From: Isoetes taiwanensis
Taxonomy: Eukaryota > Streptophyta > Lycopodiopsida > Isoetales > Isoetaceae
Assembly: GCA_021234155.1 (NCBI GenBank)
Contig: JAJEKV010000139.1
Span: 1,424,386 to 1,488,385, forward strand
Length of the DNA: 64,000 nucleotides
Direction: 5' to 3'
Of the stretch, positions 48,335 through 57,390 are shown in pieces. Within the stretch, counting starts at the first letter, position 1; each line of letters opens with the position of its first letter. The translations under genes and the position numbers were made by a program. The notes under the pieces were generated by a model. The model had not been told where the DNA came from. It ran no database searches and was given only the letters and a program-made list of their open reading frames with translations.

Positions 48335-48590
48335 ATATTGTATATTACTTCCTTCAATGGAAATTTTGGTTTCAGGAATATGAATTTTGTCTTTACTACT
48401 ACTTCGTGCATGTTTAATGCTAAAAATAATCGCGACCGCGATCCTCTGTGGCAAATACATGGCTTTAAATACTGAAATTTTTGTGATATGCTTGCTCCAC
48501 TGTACCTTCTTTTAACGCAATGCTCTCATATGGTTTTAATAAAAGGCTCATTAATTTGTCTCCTTTTCACGCGAAGATCGCGTTCGCGAT
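46291..48590. repeat. Further ATCGCGRCCGCGAT-type palindromes, intron and downstream
   Basis: GGCGACCGCGATCTT at 46291-46305 lies inside the 46262-46325 intron. ATCGCGACCGCGATC at 48429-48443 and GATCGCGTTCGCGAT at 48576-48590 lie between the ParB gene's stop and the right end. The motif family is the same as in the upstream cluster. Confidence 0.8.
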
Positions 48591-48792
48591 TCTTGCGATA
48601 AGATTGAGCATTCCCTCCTACTACAGTCTACTCACGATGGACCTTTGCATGAGCTGTAAAAATTATATTTCCGAACAACACTGAATCATTTGCAGAATTT
48701 GTGCAAAAAAACGCCAACTTTTACTCAGTTGGTAGTAGTTTCTGCACTATATAGCTAACCACTAACCTATTTCATGCTAAACGAGAATTCCA

Positions 48793-48817
48793 AATTTCTC
48801 TAATTAATTAATTCATG
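48793..48817 (-). repeat. Right terminal inverted repeat
   Basis: Ends CTAATTAATTAATTCATG directly against the right TSD. Reverse-complemented it matches the left end at about 20 of 25 positions. Confidence 0.65.
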
Positions 48818-48824
48818 CTTGAAA
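48818..48824 (+). repeat. Right target-site duplication CTTGAAA
   Basis: Second copy of CTTGAAA, followed directly by the continuation of the PPR relic (GTGCATAACAAATT). Confidence 0.8.
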
Positions 48825-49045
48825 GTGCATAACAAATTCTCAATCAAATGAGTAAGTGTGATGTAGTTTCATGGAATGCCATTATTGGAGCCTATGGTCA
48901 GCATGGTTTTGGATATGCAGCCACTGCATTTTATCAACAGATGCAGGTGGAAGACATTCAACCAAATCGGGTTACATTGGTAAATGCATTAGCTGCATAT
49001 TGCTATTCTACTGGTGTCTTATTTAAGCTGGCCAGCCTGATCATA
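48818..49045 (+). pseudogene. PPR-like relic, unit 2 of copy 2, right part
   Basis: Resumes with NQMSKCDVVSWNAIIGAYGQ, HGFGYAATAFYQQMQVEDIQ and PNRVTLVNALAAYCYS, the best-preserved version of this PPR stretch. It was separated from its left part by the transposon. Confidence 0.75.
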
Positions 49046-49477
49046 TTGGCAGGTATTATTACTCGTTTAATAGTACAGAAGGGAATTCACCTTATTAAGC
49101 ATGCCATTTGGAGGACAATCGACCGTAGCGGCCATGTAATTTCTGGCTTTTTCCAGCTGGAAAAAATATGAGTTTGAGTTTTCATTTTATATGTACCATG
49201 GCAAGGATGTAGGTGGTTCTCCATGGATTTGCTCCCGATCCACATTCGCATGGTGACAAGGCAAAGCTTTGGCTTACATATGACGAGCCACTTTCTCATT
49301 CGATGAGTGTGTTTTTCATCTGGTTGCTAATCTTTCTTTCTGTTTCTTGTATCAGATCATGATATATTATATCTTGGAAATTGTGCCAAATATATGCAGC
49401 ATCAAATTTCATTCTAGTGCCATGTAGTTTTTAACCATATGGGTTGACACAGCTGACTGCAATGCAAAATGGTGCGA

Positions 49478-49850
49478 TAATGTAACATTCATCAACACTA
49501 TAGATGCTCTTGCAAGTCAAGCAGCCTTCACAAAAGGCATGTTCAAATCATATGAAGTGGATTTGGATCAGACATAAATACTGGAAATACAGTTATAAAC
49601 TTGTATGCCAAGTCTGGTTGTCTTGAAAGTGCAGAACAAATTTTCAATCAAAAAGGTGTGATGTAGTTTCATGGAGTGCCATTATTGGAGCCTATGCTTA
49701 TCATAGTTTTGGATATGTTGCCACTGCATTTCATCAGCAGATGCAGGTGGAAGACATTCAATCAAATAGGGTTACATTTGTAAATGCACTAGCTGCATAT
49801 TGCTACTCTTGCTTAGTGTCTTGTTTAAGCTGGCCAGCCTGATCAAATCT
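49478..49850 (+). pseudogene. PPR-like repeat relic, unit 3 of copy 2
   Basis: Matches unit 3 of copy 1 including the frame-shifting loss after FNQ (AATCAAAAAGGTGTG). It keeps HQQMQVEDIQSNRVTFVNAL, which is damaged in copy 1. Confidence 0.7.
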
Positions 49851-50677
49851 GGCAGTCATGGCATTCCTTGATAACAAGTCTCTTTTACGGTCCACTGCTA
49901 TTAAGGGAGCCAAGGAATCAGGTTTTGCTAAAATGGAGGACTCAACTACGATCTTCTCTGTAATTGATAAGTGAGACTATGTAATAACTTTATGAAATTG
50001 CTTGCAGTATTATCTCCATCCCATGTCAATACATTCCACATATTGGTTACTTGACTTCTCATCAATCAATTTTGTTTATTGGCTATGTGAAATTGTTTGT
50101 GGATTGGAGGAGACAAGGCAGGTTCTCTGCTTTTAATCCTACAAAAGCATGTTTTCTCATCTGCAACAGTTGAAGGAAGGATTTACATAAGCTTTTTATG
50201 AATGTCATTTGTAGGTGATGATTTACTGTTAAAATTTTTACTTAAAGATAGAAGCCTAAATCTAAAATGTGAAGGGGAATATTTTAATATAGAAGGAGAA
50301 TGCAAGGGATCCTTAGGATGATTCATTGGCGATATGTTTGGAGTGCTGGCGGTATGTCTGGCAATATTGGAGACAGATGGCAATAATTGGCCACATGTAT
50401 CTTCAAATTTATATTTAAAGTTATGTAAACCAATACATTATAAAGTAATATGTGTTTTAAAATAACAAACTTTAAGCTCACATAAACAAAGACACTCAAA
50501 GCTGAGTCAAATCTGGAGAAACACACAATCTACATTTGGAATGTTCGTTGAAATTCGCAAGTGACCATTTTCTTCGTGGATCAGGCCCTTTTGAAAGCCA
50601 TGCTTCAGTTTGTTGACATGCTAATGCTAATTTTCTATATTTTTGAAAAGCAAGTAGTGAGCTGATAAAACAAATAC
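49851..50677. other. AT-rich DNA shared with copy 1, no gene
   Basis: Collinear with 32346-34109 minus the LINE. The LINE-free site CATTATAAAGTAATATG is at about 50438-50455. Confidence 0.5.
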
Positions 50678-51260
50678 TAGTTTCCGAGTGTTTCACCGCG
50701 ATGTGATTGCATGGAATGTGTTGATTGCAAGATGTTCTCAACATGGAAATTGCAAGGCAATTATGGAAGTCTTTATCATCACAACGGTTCAAGATGCCAT
50801 GAAACCAAATAAGGTCACATAAATAACCCATGTGCCACATTTCACGATCTTCAACAAGGAAAGCAGGTTCATGATGCCATTATATTTGCTGCTAATGAAA
50901 TGGATGTCTGTATTGGTTATGACATATATGCCAAATGTAGGAGCTTTAAGATGCTCGTAGACTATATATCAAAAATGTATATATGGTTTCCTTCACTACA
51001 TTTGTGGTAGAATATGTTCAGCATAGGTGACTCGAAGGTGCTCTCTCGCTTTTGAAGCCGGTCGATCTGGATATGATCAATTTTGCTGCCATTCTCAATC
51101 CTTTGCTAGCATGGGAAATTCGGCATTGGTAGAATTGGTCCCTAGTCACTCTTTAAAATTTGCCACTTTCTGCATACATTTACATCATCGGCATTGGTTG
51201 ACATTTATACTAAAGAGATGCCTTTGTAGTATTTGACAGGTTGCCATCAAAGGATATGGT
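50678..51260 (+). pseudogene. Second PPR-like relic (copy 2)
   Basis: Nearly identical to 34110-34700, with HRDVIAWNVLIARCSQHGN and later YDIYAKCRSFKDARRLY across frames and the same lesions. Confidence 0.75.
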
Positions 51261-53666
51261 TTCACATGACATTCTTAATTACAATGGTAGCATCTTTTCA
51301 TTTAGGGCAATCAAACCTTTTTCTTCTATATGTTTAGATTTACCTTAACGCCAAAAGTCAACAATGGATGCTTTATATTGATCATATGTCCTTGTGGATA
51401 CTGCCAATATAGCATGATGTAAAAAAGACTATCTATCTGCCTGTCTATCTATCTGTCTATCTATCTATGAAAAACTAAATCAAAGTTCTTCATATTTCAT
51501 CTAAACTATTGTCATATCCATTTTGACTTGTCATGGTCTGTAATACATATGGCCTTTAATTGGTATGTTACCAACAACTGGCCTTTTGTTTGCCTTTTTA
51601 GCCTTCAACCAACATCTTCATCCAAATGATAACCTATATATCTATATGGAATCCCTATAAGAGTACTTAGCATCATGTGTTAGGTTAAAGACTATAGGGC
51701 TAGAGTGAAGAAACTCCATTGTTTTATATCAGAATAGAGTGTATTCAATTCCATACATCATGAATGTAAAAGACTTTTCTTTCAATGTCTGTAACACTGG
51801 AGACCTTTCCATATCACCCACCACCATACTCCTATATATAATGGCTAATTACGAAAGAATGATAAATGCAATCTCCTTACTCTAGATGAATTCTGGTATT
51901 TTACCATAGCAGCAAATTATGGCATGCAACAGAGAATGAGTAGTGCAAACTTTTAGCCATAATTAACTTATAATGATTAAAACGACTAGTGAGAAATGTC
52001 CCCCATGTTGATGAGTTGACCTCCATAGCTTGTTAAAAAGTTTTTCACCCTGTAACCTCTTATTATTTATGTGATCCAACTTTTGCCAATGGTGCTACAC
52101 TGGCAGTCAATTACTTTCTCTCTTGGTGCCAATCTACATATCATGTATTTGAATAAGATATACCACCTTTGCACCTCTTGGAAAGTTACTTGAGCCCCAG
52201 AAAACCACCTTAATGAACAGAGCATTAAGCCCAAAACAGACAAGGGGGCAATGCCCCATCATGAAAGAAGATAAAATAAAACAAGGGCCTTATCCATTAT
52301 TTTTATTTGTATTATATATTCTGTTTGACAACTTGTATTTTATTTCTAGTAACATTCCATTGGTACCTCAATTGCATATAGTTAGCATGATCTTGCTTTC
52401 TAACAATTTGTGGTTAATCCATAGGAACTTGAAAATATTTCAACAATGGTTTTGGTTCTGTTTTGGGCTAGGTGTGGTGTACATTGGTGATCAATTACTT
52501 TCTCTCTTGGTGCCAATGTACAAATCATGTATTTGAATAAGATATACCACCTTTGATCAAGATGTTGTACGATTGTTTATGGCCTTATCACGAAATGCTT
52601 TATCCATTTTTGGGTTGCCCCTAAGGGGAAAACCCTCGTTCATGTGGGTTTATGGCATATCAAGTATATGCCGACATATCCTAGGCATAGATCGATGGCC
52701 TCGCTCAAAATCGGCGTTGCCGATGGCTGGCGGTTAGCCCTTTTGCTATGGATTTAGCTTATGATCTTGTTCGGGGTATCTCAAATGGTCCGCGATTTTA
52801 TTGCTATGGCTTGGTGTATGACATCTTGGCCCGAAGCGAGGTTGTTCTTGGCCGATTGAAGCAACAGTTGAAGCGAGAGGTTCTTTGGCCGTTGAAGCGA
52901 GAGGTTGCTGACCGAATCCAATAGGAAGGGCATTTCAGGGTTGCAAGGAGTGTTGAAAATATCAAAGAAGAAGACGACTAAGGTATAAGCATTTCCTGTT
53001 TTGATCCCACAAAGCAAATCACTTGATTGCTTTCATTTTTGCGCATATTTTTGATCCTGGAAGGATTTTCTCTGCTTGCAGGTGCTCTGGAAAGATTGCA
53101 AGTGCTCCTTACCATTTCAATAACGATTTGCTTTTTATTTGCTATATTGTTGATTTGGGCATTTTGTTACCTTGAACATGGCGATTCTATGCGGTAAAAC
53201 AAAAATAATTGATGCTTTTCATTTTATCTATTTTTGATTGGAAAAGTTTATTTGTTTGTTGTTGTTGCAGATATATCTGGATTTCTTGAAAGAGCAAGTC
53301 GGGTCTTCGCCAGTTCACAAGAAATCAACTTGCTACTCAGCGCATGCCTTGGTTTTATTTCTGACTTGTGGTTAGTCTGGTGAAAATGTTATTATTGGTC
53401 TTCCAACTGGGTTTTTTTTCGATGCCACCTCTAAATTTTGAAGTGCTTTAACCGCTTTTCCTTACGGGGATGCGGGGGCGGTGCTTACAAAATCATAGAC
53501 TGGTCTATAGTAGAGGTTTGATCTCCATAGAGAATAAATGCGATCTCATGAGTTAATTTCTTTTCTCTGTTTTAGTGATATCTAGATTTTGTTATGTCAG
53601 ATTTCATTCTTGGCTCTGTATAGATGGCGGTTTGTAGATATAGTGGGTTGAATCCAGCGGTGTTCA
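51261..53666. other. Duplicate of 34701-37112, no supported gene
   Basis: Contains the second CTAT microsatellite (about 51428-51470), the long direct repeat and the remnant of the EVAEPLKQ frame (52748-52981). The part at 52650-53660 differs from copy 1 in dense clusters. Confidence 0.5.
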
Positions 53667-54424
53667 TTATGGTGTGCATAATAAGAGCCCTTAAAATGCA
53701 TGGGTGGCCACAAGGATGGTTCTTTGAAAGACCCTTGCAAAATCGTCTGAGGCGAGCTTGCAGCAATTAGTTGTATGCATTCAAGATGCACATGGAAGTC
53801 AGGGAGTTATAAGCACCAATCTCCTCACTTGCGGTATCAACTTTAACATTTTGTTGACACTTTTGCATTCTTATATTGTTCAAGAACTCGAATGTTTTGT
53901 TAATGGATGCAAGTGGCATCAATCATTCTGAACCATCTAGAATCTTTTATGATGTGATGATTTTAGAAAGACACCTCTCGGAACTCTCTCAATTCGTTCC
54001 TCTTATTTTAAAATTAGAAAAATATCGATAACACACGACCAAGCCACGAGTTGTAAACAATTGACCGGTCTGAATTGCGGGCACATTTCAACAAGAATCC
54101 AGTTATTAAAATTCATTTTCTTGCAAGATCACCGTTTCTATTCCCCGACTTTTTCAAACTAGTGAATAAATATTCAAATGATACATAGATTCCCCGAGTC
54201 GAGCCACTACACACCATAATTTAGCCAATCACGGGATAATAACATCATTTCCAGGTTCTATAATGTAAGTAGGAAAATCAACAAGCATATTAATTGTTAG
54301 AATGTCAAGCCACGAATTGTACAATGCAACAAATGTCTCCATTTAATGAAAAACAAAGACTAGTTGAGAATTCGACTCTTAAAACAATGTTTAATCTAAG
54401 TAGCTAAAGACTAACCAAGTGATC
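53667..54424. other. No gene recognised
   Basis: Unique DNA right of the duplication, with AT-rich composition and only short open frames. Confidence 0.4.
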
Positions 54425-54780
54425 CAACCTTGATGTCGACTCTAATATGATCGTTCTTTATGGTAGACTTGTTAATGAGAGACTTGTGTATGTGAGGGAT
54501 GACACCACCACCGGCAATTGTACCCTTGATCAAAGTGTCGAGTTCTTCGTCCCCCGCGGATAGCAAGTTGCAAATGCCTTGGAATAATACGTTTCACCTT
54601 CAAATCTTTGCTTGCATTGCCCGCAGTTCCGGCCTTCAGCGATTAAATATTCTAAGATTCTTTGTAGAGTATATAATTTGCATTGGCTCCCACTCTTCCG
54701 TTTTGAAAAACCAGCGATTTCAGACACTGTGAATCCTTCCAACCGGAAACTAAACCGCAACATGTACAAGGCATTAGAAC
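54425..54780 (-). pseudogene. Histone H2A.Z pseudogene (probable retrocopy)
   Basis: The minus strand carries, in changing frames, [46 protein letters not shown], and [20 protein letters not shown] then IHKSLINKS. This is the histone-fold C-terminal half of the H2A.Z variant, including the H2A.Z-typical GGGVIPHIH segment. An extra G after the AIRG codons and changes near ILEYL break the frame. The homology runs without introns, although plant H2A.Z genes usually have them, which suggests a processed copy. The N-terminal third is missing or unrecognisable and no poly(A) is seen. Confidence 0.8.
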
Positions 54781-54889
54781 ATAGAAACATTCATAAGACT
54801 TCAATATGTCAAATACAAGCTTGGTTTTTTTCATAGGAACCACATATTCTGAACCTTACATATAGATATATAAACGTCTTAAACAAGTG

Positions 54890-55760
54890 GCGTTATTTAC
54901 GTGGCGATACACGCTTGCCCCATCTTGTTTTGGCCCGCGATGGGTCCCCAGCGCGAAATCTATTTGGAAAGACAAGCAAGCTCGGTGGTTCTCCGCGGGG
55001 AAACGTCGCGAGGCCAAACAGATCGTCAGTCGTCGACAAAGAAAGATCGCGAGACACTTAAAGCGTACACGGATGCTACTTTCCTTCATAAGCTCACGGG
55101 ATCTGAGAGGCTCGGCGCGACGTTAAGTTAAGTAACACTATCGGTGACAAGTCAATCCTAGGCTCACAAGAGGCCCACACCGGTGCTTGTACACCCAATG
55201 CCCATGAAGAAGCGCGGACTTATAGCCTCCATTCAAGCGGGTGCACATCGCCTCGCATTGAAACAGGCGTTGGGCTTGGGAAGCACGAGCAAAGGCTTTG
55301 CGGTGTTGCCACCGGTAGCGATTGAGGATGAATGTCATACCCTCGGATCGCCCGGCATTTGCCCATATCCGAGAGGTATGTTCGACTACTAGTGCACGGC
55401 CCGGTCATTGCATCGATTATTGACTTCTGGCGTCGGTGGGTTTGTTGGGGTCATACCTCCGGGGAGGTTATGGATGCACGGACTTCGTTTGTGTCCTAAG
55501 GGGCGGTCTTGAACTGTCCTATGCAATTGTCTGATCGCCCGGCATGCTTATTATCGCTAAGGTTTTTCCCTCGAAAACCCTTCGGTGAGGGGTTTTTAAT
55601 CACTGTCGATGTCGCTTTTTGCTCTCTTTTTGTTTGGGTCCCATAGGCCAGTTGGTCTCCGTGGACGCTAAAAACCTATTCTATTCTATTCTATTCTATT
55701 CTATTCTATTCTATTCTATTCTATTCTATTCTATTCTATTCTATTCTATTCTATTAAAAA
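54890..55760 (+). mobile_element. 5'-truncated LINE with ~19-unit (TATTC)n tail
   Basis: Homologous to the 3' third of the 21956-24545 LINE: LPHLVLARDGSPA across frames, WKDKQARWFSAGKRREAK, TLKAYTDATFLHKL. The 3' UTR carries AAAACCC-TTCGGTGA-GGGGTTTT (55575-55597), then CCCATAGGCCAGTTGGTCTCC, GGACGCTAAAA and a long TATTC array (55675-55755). GC content is clearly above the flanks. No TSD was found. Confidence 0.85.
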
Positions 55761-57218
55761 GGCTTTTGCAAGACCATAGTCCAAACATAAAGTTAGCGAG
55801 ATCAAAAAGAACATAAGACAAATTTTTGAACTTGTGCTTTCCCCCAATTTGAAGCAAAGACTCTAAGACGATAAGACTCTAAGAATATAAGACTCTAAGA
55901 CTATTCTCAGATCTAAAGAAAACCTGCAAAAGTAATTCAAAAGGGAGATTTGTTAACAATATTTCTCGCATTGAGGTACTGTATGCATATTACTTTTGCC
56001 ACCCACGTTATGTTTTGAGATCATTTTTTTTACAATTCAGAGCCATGCAAAGCACTCAAAGCGTCATTTTGTGCCTTTATTTTCATTTTCTGTTAATTTC
56101 TTTTTTTATACATTTACATATGAGGTTATTGTGCATTTCATCTATTGCAAAGGGGTTGTTTAAACCCACCCACATAGTTATAAGTTTGCATGATCTTCAA
56201 TCTCTATACTGTTTAATATTGTTTAGGATGATAACTTTTGTTGCATCCTTAATTTACAGATCAACAAATGCAATGAAGGAGACTCCAAGTAAATTGGGTT
56301 ATCCTTACCAATGGGTTGGTTGTGACTCGTTCCACTTGCAGTCTGTTGGTCGTGTTATTCAAAAAGTATTCAGAATTGTGTAGGGGTTCAACAGGTGTTA
56401 AATATGATGTTTTTAGAAAGGTGATATTAGTAGTTGCATACAACCTAAGTTTGATAGGCGTTATCTTTGGATCTCAAGAACAATAGTGCAAGGCATGCTT
56501 GGGACTAGATCCGCAATTCTTCCTCAATTCGAAGAATGTGAATAGCATTTTAATATGGGTAGTCCTATCTGGGCAGCTCCAATTCATGATACAGAGTGGG
56601 TTGATTTGATCCTTTCAAATGTTAGCGGCATGAGAGACTGATATCCAGCTTTTAAAAAGTCCATGGTATCCTGACAACTGTCTCTAAGGTAATTTCTTTC
56701 ATGTTTGGAGTTTTGAATTGCAGCATGTGAGCATTTTTTTAACATTCTCTTTGCAGGAGCTTCTTGATGTACCTTTGTATTTGAGCTTACATGGAATGAG
56801 TGCAACTCTTAAATGCACTCCCCGTTCTGCATGTTAAATGTTTAAATTTGTAATTAAATTGGACCAACGGATACAATATTAAAAATACGAAAAATGTTGT
56901 CCATCCACAAGCTTAGATTGACCTCACCAAGCTTTTTAAGCTGGCACAGCAACTAGTTGAGGACCTTTAATACTAGGACTGATGACAAAATGAATTGTTA
57001 GAATATTGTAGTTGTTAACATTAATTAGCTAACTAGGCTAAGCTGGTTGATTAACTCATGTAAATCAAGTTGCGGGGTGTAATTCCAAGGTAATGTGATT
57101 TAAGAGAATGACCAGTAGCCAACATGAATTATGATTGATGTTGAGAACTACATTTTGGAAGGATCAAGATAAAGTAATTATGCAAATGATTTTTTTGTCT
57201 AGTTTTCAAGTTAACAGT
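55761..57218. other. No gene recognised; short GACTCTAAGA repeats
   Basis: GACTCTAAGA-type words repeat at 55858-55905. A frame at 56258-56380 reads ETPSKLGYPYQWVGCDSFHL but I can place it in no family. Otherwise AT-rich. Confidence 0.35.
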
Positions 57219-57221
57219 GTC

Positions 57222-57390
57222 ACGGGTTCTATTGCGAAACCGCCATTCTTTGGCAAGGGACGTTGCTATTGATGGACCGCCTTCTTCTATATATACTCTT
57301 CATTTTCAGTTTTTCTCTCATCGGCGTTCTCTTGAGCTAGTTTCTCTACTCTATTCTGTTCCTTCTAGCTTCCCTCTCTCTTAAGCTCTT
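57222..57390 (+). repeat. 5' copy of the LTR-like direct repeat
   Basis: Starts TGTCACGGGTTC, contains TATATATACTC (promoter-like) and CATCGGCGTTCTC, and continues to TTCCTTCTAGCTTCCCTCTC. It serves as the empty-site reference for the small LINE insertion in the 3' copy. Confidence 0.65.

Larger units (their letters stand above)
38411..48817 (+). mobile_element. 10.4-kb DNA transposon carrying ParB-methyltransferase and DUF7869 genes
   Basis: It interrupts a PPR relic whose empty site exists in copy 1 (about 31335). It is flanked by CTTGAAA direct repeats and ends in imperfect terminal inverted repeats (about 20 of 25 positions). Cargo in order: two tandem 80-aa paralogues (+), a degraded DUF7869-type putative transposase (-), a possible small gene (+), and a ParB-like/beta-class DNA methyltransferase gene (+). 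GC-rich palindromes are scattered in its introns and spacers only. TSD length of 7-8 bp and large cargo recall KDZ-type or other complex transposons, but I cannot assign a superfamily. Coding regions carry frameshifts, so this copy may be inactive unless those are consensus errors. Confidence 0.85.
37113..53666 (+). repeat. Tandem segmental duplication, copy 2
   Basis: Begins with the LINE-tail phrase TCCTAGTAGTAATGATTGT and ends with GCGGTGTTCA before unique DNA. The length is 16.55 kb, or about 6.14 kb once the 10.4-kb transposon and its duplicated 7 bp are removed, matching copy 1 without its LINE (about 6.15 kb). Sequence identity is very high except in clustered patches. Confidence 0.9.

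Noticed and set aside
55619-55816. Frame reading repeated FYSIL units
   Set aside because: It is the (TATTC)n LINE tail read in frame, not a protein repeat.
56258-56380. Frame reading ETPSKLGYPYQWVGCDSFHL
   Set aside because: Looks protein-like for about 40 codons but matches no family I can name and has no exon context.
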